DNA from: Saturnia japonica | Lineage: Eukaryota; Arthropoda; Insecta; Lepidoptera; Saturniidae | DNA: 64,000 bases | NCBI GenBank assembly: GCA_033032175.1 | Contig: CM065322.1 | Coordinates: 3,658,001-3,722,000 of the forward strand | Direction of reading: 5' to 3' | Shown here: positions 21,636-30,340 of the stretch, one piece after another | Position numbering within the stretch: the first letter of the stretch is position 1 | Layout of the letters: the number at the start of each line of letters is the position of its first letter | Program-made: the position numbers and the translations under genes | Notes under the pieces: model-generated | Told to the model about the DNA's origin: nothing | Databases searched by the model: none | What the model saw: only the letters and a program-made list of their open reading frames with translations

Positions 21636-23558
21636 CTACCGGTGATCTTGATCGAAGTGGTCCGGTGGGTTTCTTGTGGTGTCGTCCGCTACGTTTAATT
21701 TTGTAGGTATCCATCGCCATTCGTTGCTCTTTGAGTTGTCTTCTATAGCCGCGATGCGGTACGCGACATAGGGTTTAAAAGCCCTTGCGCCCGCTTTTAT
21801 CCACGCTAGTGTTGTTCGGCTGTCTGTCCAATAAGTAGTGGATTGCAGTTGTGTCTCGTGCTCCTGTTTGATCGCGGCGGCCATGCGAGTTCCCAGTACC
21901 GCGGCTTGCAGTTCCAGTCGTGGTATTGATGTTAACTTCAACGGAGCGACTTTGGCTTTCGCGGCGATAAGGGTCACGTTGATCTGTCCGTCTTCTCTGG
22001 TTGTACGCCAGTATAGTGCGGTGGCGTAGGCCGATTCACTTACGTCGGTGAACACGTGTAGTTGTAGCGATGCTGAGGCGGTGAAGTTCTGGTAGCTCCT
22101 AGGTATTGATACTGCGTCAAGATACTTTAGATGTGTCAGCCAGTTCGCCCAACTCGCAGCTAGGTCTGGCTCTAGTTGTTGATCCCAGGTTGTGCCGCGT
22201 CTCCAGACCTCTTGTAGTATCTGTTTAGCTCGGATGGTCACTGGAGAGGCTAACCCTAAAGGGTCAAACAGGGACATTACTAGTTGCAGTGCCTGCCTTT
22301 TCGTGGGTGTGTCACCTTGTAGTAGCGCCGGTGAAACTTTCGCCATGTTTAGATTAAACGAAAGTTCGTCTTTGGATGGATCCCATATCAAGCCTAGCAC
22401 TCGTTCGGTGAGAGCGTTATCTTGTAGGTCAATTCGACGTTCTACTTCGCGTTCTCCGAGCGCCTTAAGTAGATCTGATGAGTTTGAAGTCCATTTTTCG
22501 AGTCTGAAGTGCGCACGTTTGTGTATTTCACGTACTTCTCTTGTAACTTTTATCGCCTTTTCTATATTTTCAAAACTGTCGAGATAGTCATCCATATAGT
22601 GCTTTGTTCGGATGGCTTTCACCGCTTCGGGGTAATCTTGTTTGTACTGATCGGCGTTCTTGTTCATAGCATAAATAGCTGCGGCCGGAGAGCTTGATGC
22701 ACCGAAAATTAGTGTCTTCATTCGGTACTGTTCCGGAGGTTCGTTGTCCCGACGGCTTCCTCGCCACAAGTACCGGAGGGCGTCTCGATCCTTTTCTCGG
22801 AGTTCTACCTGCATGAACATCTCCGAGATATCTGCGGTGACGGCTATGCGGTGTTGACGAAACCTCATTATAACTCCCGGTAGTGGTTGTAATAGATCTG
22901 GGCCTGTTAACAGCTGGCTGTTAAGCGATATACCTCCGGTTTTGGCGGCGGCGTCGTGTACTACTCTGAGCTTCTTTGGTTTCGATGGATTGAGCACGGC
23001 GAAATGGGGTAAGTACCATATTCTAGAACCCGTCGGTGTCGGAGGGACTGGCTCGGCGTATCCTTTGGTTATTAGGGCCTCCATTTGTTCATGGTACCTC
23101 TTCTTGAGGTCGGGTTCTCGATCGAGCTTGTGTTCAATGTTGAGAAGTCTCTTCAAGGCGTTGTTGTAATTTTCCGGTAACGTAGCTTCCGGTGATTTCC
23201 ACGGGAGCGCTGTCTGGATTCTGCCTCCCGGGGTTATTTTAGTGTTACTTTCGAAAATACGCAGGGCTTTTTCGTCTGGATCGATGTTGGGCTTCTTTGG
23301 TTCTATGTAGAGGTTATCTTTCGCTATGAAATCTCTCATTATATCATCCAGGCGATCGTCGGTGTCAATGTGATTCACGTAGTCGATTTTGCGTCCTAGT
23401 GTCCGGGTAGTGTTGCCATGTACGACGACCCATCCTAGTGGTGTTAGAGATGCCACTGGTTGGTTTCGTTTACCGGATCGTACTTCTGATGCCAACAGGA
23501 GGTGCCAGTTGTCCTGACCTATTAAGATGCCGATGTTGTATGTATCGAGCGACGTCAT
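21636..23558 (-). CDS. pol: BEL/Pao reverse transcriptase and RNase H (truncated)
   Basis: 640 codons. Order seen: linker; palm motif with TADISEMFMQVELREKDRDA (first catalytic Asp); HYMDDYLDSFEN with the catalytic YMDD box; a Peptidase_A17-like/thumb region (LGLIWDPSKDELSFN); then RNase H with HVFTDVSESAYATALYW, PRLELQAAVLGTRM and TYWTDSRTTLAWI, and WIPTKLNVADDTTRNP. A stop follows HFDQDHR just before the GPDFLW motif. These blocks are typical of Pao-type polymerases. The open frame begins at an internal methionine; upstream polyprotein is in other frames. Confidence 0.9.
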   Translation of the reverse strand: MTSLDTYNIGILIGQDNWHLLLASEVRSGKRNQPVASLTPLGWVVVHGNTTRTLGRKIDYVNHIDTDDRLDDIMRDFIAKDNLYIEPKKPNIDPDEKALRIFESNTKITPGGRIQTALPWKSPEATLPENYNNALKRLLNIEHKLDREPDLKKRYHEQMEALITKGYAEPVPPTPTGSRIWYLPHFAVLNPSKPKKLRVVHDAAAKTGGISLNSQLLTGPDLLQPLPGVIMRFRQHRIAVTADISEMFMQVELREKDRDALRYLWRGSRRDNEPPEQYRMKTLIFGASSSPAAAIYAMNKNADQYKQDYPEAVKAIRTKHYMDDYLDSFENIEKAIKVTREVREIHKRAHFRLEKWTSNSSDLLKALGEREVERRIDLQDNALTERVLGLIWDPSKDELSFNLNMAKVSPALLQGDTPTKRQALQLVMSLFDPLGLASPVTIRAKQILQEVWRRGTTWDQQLEPDLAASWANWLTHLKYLDAVSIPRSYQNFTASASLQLHVFTDVSESAYATALYWRTTREDGQINVTLIAAKAKVAPLKLTSIPRLELQAAVLGTRMAAAIKQEHETQLQSTTYWTDSRTTLAWIKAGARAFKPYVAYRIAAIEDNSKSNEWRWIPTKLNVADDTTRNPPDHFDQDHR

Positions 23559-23606
23559 AGAGATGCTTGAGATTTATGACGGCCTCCTTGGGTATTCGCT
23601 GCGCTG

Positions 23607-23975
23607 CTAACTGTAGATGCTGACCGTGCGTGCTTGAATAGTTTCTTCGCGGTTGTTTGTACCGCGTGCTGTGAAACTAACTTTGCTTGATTTTATATCC
23701 GTCCCGGAGCTGCCGTTGTAAGTCAAAATATGTAGCGGTTCGTCCGGTCCGGAGGCTCCGATTTGGTCGGCTAGGGCTGCGTCTATTAATGTGACTGTTG
23801 ATCCGTCGTCTAGGAGGGCATGTGTATCCATCGCTCCCGCCGGTCCAGATACGCGCACGGGTATAATTTTCAAGTATGCGACTTGAGGCGACCACGCTGA
23901 ATTGACTTTTTCGTCTGTTGATTCTGTTTCTTCTTTAGGTGGTTTGACGAAGTGAAGCATCTTGTTGGTCATCAC
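23607..23975 (-). CDS. BEL/Pao aspartic protease domain (DUF1758-like)
   Basis: 122-codon frame with THALLDDGSTVTLIDAALAD, the D-D/S-G active-site loop of Pao retropepsins, and a preceding AYLKIIPVRVSG strand. It lies in order between the zinc knuckle and RT but is out of frame with both, so at least one indel has hit the polyprotein. Confidence 0.82.
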   Translation of the reverse strand: MMTNKMLHFVKPPKEETESTDEKVNSAWSPQVAYLKIIPVRVSGPAGAMDTHALLDDGSTVTLIDAALADQIGASGPDEPLHILTYNGSSGTDIKSSKVSFTARGTNNREETIQARTVSIYS

Positions 23976-24174
23976 ACTTCCTAGGGCGACAGCTGTGTAC
24001 CTTCGTGCGGTATCGTAGGCACCGAAAGCAAAGACGATGTTTCTTTGCTATATCCCATCGGGAATTTACGTTTGCTTCCTTGAACTCGTTGCAGTCCGCG
24101 ATGTTGTGTCCCTGTCGCTTGCACAGGTGACAATACTTGTTGCTTTGTTCTTCATGTACAGTATGTACCCGCTG
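23976..24174 (-). pseudogene. BEL gag zinc knuckle region
   Basis: Minus-strand translation gives YCHLCKRQGHNIADCNEFK, a CCHC knuckle (C-x2-C-x4-H-x4-C), then RLCFRCLRY, a second cysteine pair. It connects the gag core with the protease and is in a different frame from the open gag piece upstream. Confidence 0.75.
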
Positions 24175-24951
24175 TTATCGACGTGCGTACGTGTCGGGTA
24201 CTGGCCGGTCGGCGATATATTCGGGAGGCGCGAACGGGCTGCATAGATCGGCCTCTCGTCTTATGAAGTGAGTGAATCTCATAAGGTCGGGTTCGCCTCT
24301 TTGTTGCGTCGCCGCGAACTCGTACCACTGTCTTTTCAACGTTGGTGTTAGCTTCTCTATCATGTGTTTGGTTACTTCCGGGTTGTAGAGATAGTGAGCA
24401 CAGTCGAGGGCTTGTAGTGTAGAAACAGCGTTTTCTACCCTCGTAGAAAAAGTACAAAGTTCTCGCGGTGATTCTGTGAGCCTAGGTAGTGTCCGTAGGC
24501 GTTCGAGTTCTGCAGAAGCTATGGATTCCGGACGTCCGAAGCGCATCTCTAGGGTTTGTATAATTCTCGACGGGTCGGTACTTGTGTTTAGTGGGCCTAG
24601 TACGGCTTCCTTGGCGGTTCCTCGGAGGCTTCTTCTCAGCCGTGACATGTTATCAACTGCACTAAGTAGGTGCGCGGACTCGTAGTAAGCTGCTATGAAG
24701 TTTAGCCACTCTTGATGTGACCCGTTGAAGACTGGTAGTTCCGAGTTCCTAGGTTGTCGATTTTGTGCAGTTTGTACTGCATACATTATGCTCGATGCCA
24801 GTTCATGTAGATCGACACTCTGAGGTTGCTGTGTTACGACGGTGGCCATCGGAGTTGCACTAGTCTGTTGCTGTTGTACCGTCGGTTCGTTTGATCGCCA
24901 CGGTGAGGTGACAAACTCTGTCTGAGGTGCGGTGCCGTTTACTGTTGACAC
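24175..24951 (-). CDS. gag: BEL/Pao gag core (DUF1759-like)
   Basis: 258 codons. SELPVFNGSHQEWLNFIAAY starts the DUF1759 domain found in Pao gag proteins, followed by the usual LRGTAKEAVLGP and ALDCAHYLYNPEVTKHMIEK segments. The N-terminal 30 residues overlap the upstream frame (24860-25711), from which it is offset by one base. It is a packaging protein for the element's RNA, now separated from its start by a frameshift. Confidence 0.82.
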   Translation of the reverse strand: MSTVNGTAPQTEFVTSPWRSNEPTVQQQQTSATPMATVVTQQPQSVDLHELASSIMYAVQTAQNRQPRNSELPVFNGSHQEWLNFIAAYYESAHLLSAVDNMSRLRRSLRGTAKEAVLGPLNTSTDPSRIIQTLEMRFGRPESIASAELERLRTLPRLTESPRELCTFSTRVENAVSTLQALDCAHYLYNPEVTKHMIEKLTPTLKRQWYEFAATQQRGEPDLMRFTHFIRREADLCSPFAPPEYIADRPVPDTYARR

Positions 24952-25711
24952 CCGGCGGCAGTGCTGCTGTTGTCTCTGTTGGCCGCGATCCGGTTATGAT
25001 CGCAGGCTGTTCGATACCCGGCAGGGCTGCTGTTGGCTGCGATCCGGTTATGATCGCTGGCTGTTCGATACCCGGTAGGGCTGCTGAAGTATGCGGCGGC
25101 GGTGGTGCGGTAGTGGCTCCCACCGGTCTAGTCACCTCGTTGCCCCAGGATACGGCAGCGATCACTGGAGTAGGTTCTATCGGCGGTTGGCATGTTTCTC
25201 TTACTTCGGCTTGATCGATTGCAACGAGCTGTGTTGTATACAACCATGTGTGAATATGTTGAGTATTGTTCACTCCTGTATCTGTTGACGATATGTCATC
25301 GTAATCTTCGTCTTCACTGTGCTCTGCTTCTATCTCCGCAAGCGCTGCATTGGCTAGTTGTAGCTTCAATTTCAATATTTTAGCCTTAGCTTTGGCTAAA
25401 CGCAGTGACTTCGGAGCTTTGTTCTTCTTAGAATTTCTATCTGTTTGATGCGTTCGATTCCCGTGGCTGTTTGTAGATTTAACAACTTGCTGGTTGCTAG
25501 GCGGCGTTGCTTCTGCGACTGTCTGTTGATCGAACACGGTGGTGGTTTGTTTGGTCGACGTTGTTGCTGTTACGTAGGACGTGGTCATAGTGGTAGACGT
25601 TCCCGTAGTAAATTCTGTTGTCGATTCCGTAGTGGCATCCGTGGTTCCTGTAGTCGAAGTAGTTGAGACTGGTGGTATAGCCCGTCTTCCTGTTGATTTT
25701 GTTATAGGCAT
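24860..25711 (-). CDS. BEL gag N-terminal region, low complexity
   Basis: 283-codon frame from ATG at 25711. It is rich in Thr (a run of TTxTT segments), then a basic helix with SLRLAKAKAKILKLKLQLAN and an acidic segment, then a duplicated LPGIEQPAIITGS unit. This is the element's own gag start; the last 30 codons are read out of frame compared with the gag core. Confidence 0.7.
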   Translation of the reverse strand: MPITKSTGRRAIPPVSTTSTTGTTDATTESTTEFTTGTSTTMTTSYVTATTSTKQTTTVFDQQTVAEATPPSNQQVVKSTNSHGNRTHQTDRNSKKNKAPKSLRLAKAKAKILKLKLQLANAALAEIEAEHSEDEDYDDISSTDTGVNNTQHIHTWLYTTQLVAIDQAEVRETCQPPIEPTPVIAAVSWGNEVTRPVGATTAPPPPHTSAALPGIEQPAIITGSQPTAALPGIEQPAIITGSRPTETTAALPPGVNSKRHRTSDRVCHLTVAIKRTDGTTATD

Positions 25712-25859
25712 TGTAGAGCGGTTTCGATGTTGAATTTTTCACTATAATTCGACGATTCTTACTCGTAGATCCGGCTAACGAAGGACCAGACGATGTTGAA
25801 TTTTTCACTATATTTCGACGATGTTTACTCGTAGATCCGGCTAACGAAGGACCAGACGA
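25712..25859 (-). promoter_or_regulatory. BEL leader with ~74 bp tandem duplication and possible primer binding site
   Basis: Two tandem copies of a ~74 bp unit carrying tttttcactata and gatccggctaacgaaggacc lie between the LTR edge and the gag start. On the minus strand, TGGTCCTTCGTTAGCCGG starts six bases after the LTR; it begins with the TGG complementary to a tRNA CCA end and is a plausible primer site. I did not identify the tRNA. Because the unit is duplicated, two potential primer sites exist. Confidence 0.5.
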
Positions 25860-26180
25860 TGTGCGGGTTATCAAGTGACCAGACGATAGCTCTGGTCTAT
25901 ACTACGGACTATTGATTCCGTGGTTTCCGCACTTTGAAAACTATTACTGGATTGCCGAGTAAAAATACGTCGATGACTATAAATTCAACTTTTATTGATC
26001 ACTATTTACAATATTCACTTGTTACTATCTACTTGCTGACAATGTCTTTATCACTATTTATTTTCTTGCTGACTTCTTGAGAACGGATGCACTTGTCGCT
26101 ATGTTGTTTCTTGACGACTTCTTGAGAATTACTGCACTTGTCGCTATGTTGTTTCTTGCCGACTTCTTGAGAATTTGGTA

Positions 26181-26182
<2 letters not shown>

Positions 26183-26256
<74 letters not shown>

Positions 26257-26863
26257 CTGACTACACTGTTAGCCTTAGGGGCCCTAAAGCCGCTGCGGCT
26301 TTTACAGCTTCACCGGACTTGGGGGCGAGCGCAGAGGGCACTCAGCCGCGAAAGTTTTGTGGACGACTCGCACGAGGGTGCCAAAGTGGCCGGACCTCGG
26401 CTCGGGCGGTCGTCGCGTTCGCAAATAGGTCGCGATCTATTCGAATCCCTACACCTACGATTTGAGCTAACTAAATATACACATAGGCACGTTCCCTTCC
26501 TCCTGGGAGGAAGGAAGGAACCGTGCGTATGTGTATTCAATAATCGGAATGTTTCTACACTAACTAGCGCTAACTAACTAGCGTAAAAAAAGAAAAAAAA
26601 AGGTCCCTCACAGAACCTATGTACCTGTGTGGTGTGCACGTGTGTATGTTCATACGTGTGGAGTGTTGTATGTAGGTAGCTAAGTGATGCACGTACAGTG
26701 TCACTTGTATCGCGCGGGCGGTTGCCTGACCCAAGGGTTTCACACCGAGGAACGGACCGAGGCGTGGGTTACCGCTAGAGAGGGTGGACGTGACGGGTGT
26801 GCTGGAGCGAAATTGACCGCCCGCCCTCTGCGGAGAGAACGGTGGTTACGCGGGCGTGGGCGC
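26183..26863 (-). mobile_element. Jockey copy C, 5'-truncated, with 70-nt poly(A)
   Basis: 0.68 kb: a 70-base T run (26183-26252), 3' UTR and the last codons of ORF2 (about 26790-26863), ending at gcgggcgtgggcgc. Flanked by GAATTTGGTACC and CTGAATTGGTACC. The very long tail suggests recent insertion. Confidence 0.86.
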
Positions 26864-26874
26864 CTGAATTGGTA

Positions 26875-26908
<34 letters not shown>

Positions 26909-27436
26909 CTGACTACACGGTTAGCCTTAGGGGCCCTATCGTCAAACAGAGCCGCTGCGGCTTTTACAGCTTCACCGGACTTGGGGGCGAGCGCTTAGGG
27001 CACTCAGCCGCGAAAGTTTGTGAGTTTGTGACGACCCGCACGAGGGTGCCAGAGTGGCCGAACCTCGGCTCGGGCGGTCGTCGCGAATGCGAAAAAGTCG
27101 CGATCTAACTAATTCCCTAATCTTAGGAGAATTCGAGCTAACTAATATATACTCATATGCACGTTCCCCTCCTCCTGGGAGGAAGGAGTGGACCATGCGT
27201 ATGTGTATTTGTTAATCGGAATGGTTTTCCTACACTAACTAGCGCATTAGTCTAACTAGCGCAAAAAAAGAAAAAAAAAGGTCCCTTACAGAACCTATGT
27301 ACCTGTGTGGTGTGCACGTGTGTGTGTTCATACGTGTGTAATGTTGTGTGTGGGTAACTAAGTGTTGCACGTATAGTGTCACTTTGTATCGCGCGGGCGG
27401 CTGCCTGACCCAAGGGCTTCACACCGAGGAACGGAC

Positions 27437-30340
27437 CTAGGCTTGGGTTGCCGCTAGAGAGGGTGGACGTGACGGGTGTGCGGGAGCGAAGTTGACCGCC
27501 CGTCCTCTGCGGAGAGAACGGTGGTTACGCGGGCGTGGGCGGTGGCACGCTCTGTTTGGAGAGACGGTGTCGGCGTAGAACGCGTTAGCTTTTTCGGTTT
27601 GGTCGGGCGGGTCAGTGAATATATTACGCGGCCGGCGTTTTCTCCGGCAGGCGTTGGGGTCGGGAACATAAGAAGCTGCCGCTTTTATTAAGGGGTTCGC
27701 GTGGTTCGACGCGGTGTCGAAATACGAGCGAGAAAGGTGTTTGGCGTATGCATGTATCGAGGGAAGGTCCATATCTCTATGGAGATCCTCCATACGAACA
27801 AACCAGGGGGCACCGGTAAGGCGGTGAAGAAACTTGTTCTGGATGGCTTGTAAGCGTTCCCAGTTATAACTTGGCATATGTGCGAACGCAACGCAGCTAT
27901 ATGTCATGATCGGACGGATACACATCTTGTAGAGCGTAAGCTTGTGTCTCGTGGACATTTTGCTTGCAGCACATAACAGAGGATGCAGTCGGGCGAGGGT
28001 CCAGGAGGCCCTTTTCCTAACCAGATTGATGTGGCGTATAAAGGAGAGTCTACTGTCTAGGGTTACACCTAGATATTTGGTCGCCTTTTCCCAGGGGATC
28101 GGATTACCGAAGAGTTCAAGGGGATTGTCCTTGAGTTTTTGCGGTATCTGTGTGGCGGTTTGGTCGAAGAGCACCGCTGCGCTCTTCGTGGGGTTTATGG
28201 CTATTCGCCAGTCGTTAAACCACTTCCCGAGAGTGGTCACGGCTCTTTGGATCCTACATTTGAGGTTTCTCGTTTGCCTTTGAGAGGAGTATATGACTGT
28301 ATCGTCAGCGTATAGACCTACTTCAACTTTCTCTTGAAGTTTTGGTAGGTCACTGACGTACAGATTGAAGAGGCTAGGTGCCAGGATGGAACCTTGGGGG
28401 ACGCCTGAGCGTATGGGATGGGGTGTGGATAGTTCACCTTCCACTATGTAGCGAAAGGTGCGGTCTTTGAGGTAATCGCGGATGATTTTAACTAATCTAT
28501 CGGGGACTTCGTGGGAGTACAGCTTATAGACTAATCCTTCGTGCCAGACCTTATCAAAGGCCTTGGCTACGTCGAAAAAGACTGCCAGCGTGCGACGGGG
28601 TTTGGATAACTCGGAAAAGTTAAACAGAATGTGCTCCGTGAGGCGGTGCACTTGATGAGTGCAAGAATGTCTAGCACGAAAACCGAATTGCTCAGGCGGG
28701 TAGAGGTTTTTCTCCTCTATTACGGATTTGAGACGGTTCAGGAGGATCCGCTCATAGATTTTACCTAGGGTATTGAGGAGACTGATAGGGCGGTAGCTGT
28801 CGGGAAGCGACGTGCTCTTGCCGGGCTTGTGAATACCTATGACAATGGCCGTTTTCCAGACGGCTGGAAAATGGCAGTTGGCTATGGCTACATTGAATAT
28901 GCAGACCAATAGAGCTATGAGGTGATCGGGAAGAAGTTTGAGTACTTCGTTCCTGATACCGTCGGGACCTGGTGACTTTCTGAGCTTAAGGCTTTTGAGA
29001 ATGGCAGAGATTTCCTCAGAAGTGACTGGGGACAGGGATTCTGATGCCGGGGGCTTATTCAGCTCCTCCACGCGGGCTTCGATGTCTCTGACTCGGTCGG
29101 TGTTCTTGACGCTGTTCGGGGAGCACTGGCTCTCCAAACAAGCGGCAAGGCACTCCGCCTTGTCGATGGTATCGAAAGCGGGTGTAGTGCCGGGACCCCT
29201 TTCGAGGGGGGGCATGCGAGGTTGGGTGTCTATTTTAAGGGCGTGGGCTACTTTCCAATAAGTCAGATGTGACGGCCTTAGCCCTTCGACTAAGGTGTCC
29301 CATCTGTGACTTTTGAGCTCGGTTATACGGGCTTTAACCGCTCTCTGAAGTGCGCGTAATCGTGCGCGGTTTGCATCGGTCGGATAAGAGTCATGCGCAC
29401 GAGTCGCAGCGTTCTTCTCCGTCAACAACGCTCGCACGTCGGCAGGGAGTACAAAGCGGCGATCGTTCGCCGCTTCGACCTCTCTCGAGGCCTCTCCGAT
29501 GCCGACTTGGAGGTGGTCAACTAGGGAGTCGATTGCGAGATCTACGTGCGCAACTGACTCCAACACGTCCGGGACCCTAACGAGACTGGGCGAGGACTGC
29601 CTATCCGCGAGGTAGTGTTTTAATTTTGCATAGTCAACCATTGTGACTGTAGGAGGGCTGGAGTCATCTAGTTGTCCTAGCTGTAGGATGACCGGGCGAT
29701 GGTCGGAGTCGAGTTCGTGTACAACCCGAATGAGTCGTACCTGAAGCGCGATATTTTTCAGGAGGGCTATGTCAAGCACTGTCGGTGTACAGTGATCTTG
29801 AAAGTGGGTGGGAGTGGGAGGCGCTATAACGTCAAAGTTTAACTCGTCCGACAACCCTTCGAGAATAACCCCATTGCTGGTGTCTCTCCAATTGTTGAAG
29901 GACGTGTGTCCACTGTTGAGGTCACCTGCGATAATGACCGATGTGCCGAGCGAGAGTAGCTTCTCTAGGTCAGACCTGAGAGGTACTTTCGTCGGTGAGA
30001 GGTACACAGATACGATCGTTATGGACGGATGATCGGTCATTCCTAGTCTACACACGGATACTTCCATATTGGTAAGTATCGGAGGATCTATCGGCATGCA
30101 ATACAACGAGCGCTTGTAGTAAATGAGAGTGCCGCCCCCTCGGCCGTCGCGGTCATTTCTAACGATGTTATAGTTTGCGATACTCGGATTGCGTTTACCA
30201 CGCTTTAAGAGCGTTTCCTGTACTAAGAGAATGTCTATTTGGTGATCTTTAAGATAAGTCGCGACGAGATCACGCTGCGGATATAAGTTCCGCGCATTAA
30301 AGAAAGAGATGTTTAAACCTCTCGGCTTGAGTTTAGCCAT
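27437..30340 (-). CDS. Jockey ORF2: endonuclease and reverse transcriptase
   Basis: 967 codons. N-terminal apurinic-type endonuclease: SFFNARNL, LLVQETLLKRG (catalytic Glu), VIIAGDLNSGHTSFNNW (catalytic Asp/Asn) and ELDSDHRPVILQL (catalytic Asp-His), about residues 10-220. RT in order: LRKSPGPDGIRNEVLK, YRPISLLNTLGKIYERILL, PEQFGFRARHSCTHQV, AVFFDVAKAFDKVWHEGL, SGVPQGSILAPSLFNLYVSD, GLYADDTVIYSS (catalytic pair) and YLGVTLDSRLSF; then a C-terminal TLYKMCIRPIMTYSCVAFAH region. All expected catalytic residues are present and no break is seen. The ATG overlaps the ORF1 stop as ATGGCTAA. Confidence 0.94.
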   Translation of the reverse strand: MAKLKPRGLNISFFNARNLYPQRDLVATYLKDHQIDILLVQETLLKRGKRNPSIANYNIVRNDRDGRGGGTLIYYKRSLYCMPIDPPILTNMEVSVCRLGMTDHPSITIVSVYLSPTKVPLRSDLEKLLSLGTSVIIAGDLNSGHTSFNNWRDTSNGVILEGLSDELNFDVIAPPTPTHFQDHCTPTVLDIALLKNIALQVRLIRVVHELDSDHRPVILQLGQLDDSSPPTVTMVDYAKLKHYLADRQSSPSLVRVPDVLESVAHVDLAIDSLVDHLQVGIGEASREVEAANDRRFVLPADVRALLTEKNAATRAHDSYPTDANRARLRALQRAVKARITELKSHRWDTLVEGLRPSHLTYWKVAHALKIDTQPRMPPLERGPGTTPAFDTIDKAECLAACLESQCSPNSVKNTDRVRDIEARVEELNKPPASESLSPVTSEEISAILKSLKLRKSPGPDGIRNEVLKLLPDHLIALLVCIFNVAIANCHFPAVWKTAIVIGIHKPGKSTSLPDSYRPISLLNTLGKIYERILLNRLKSVIEEKNLYPPEQFGFRARHSCTHQVHRLTEHILFNFSELSKPRRTLAVFFDVAKAFDKVWHEGLVYKLYSHEVPDRLVKIIRDYLKDRTFRYIVEGELSTPHPIRSGVPQGSILAPSLFNLYVSDLPKLQEKVEVGLYADDTVIYSSQRQTRNLKCRIQRAVTTLGKWFNDWRIAINPTKSAAVLFDQTATQIPQKLKDNPLELFGNPIPWEKATKYLGVTLDSRLSFIRHINLVRKRASWTLARLHPLLCAASKMSTRHKLTLYKMCIRPIMTYSCVAFAHMPSYNWERLQAIQNKFLHRLTGAPWFVRMEDLHRDMDLPSIHAYAKHLSRSYFDTASNHANPLIKAAASYVPDPNACRRKRRPRNIFTDPPDQTEKANAFYADTVSPNRACHRPRPRNHRSLRRGRAVNFAPAHPSRPPSLAATQA

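Noticed and set aside
22192..22587. 131-codon plus-strand ORF
   Set aside because: Antisense shadow of the BEL reverse transcriptase.
26077..26577. 166-codon ORF with a poly-Phe run
   Set aside because: It reads across the LTR, the poly(T) tail and the Jockey 3' UTR; the Phe run is the poly(A) tail on the other strand.
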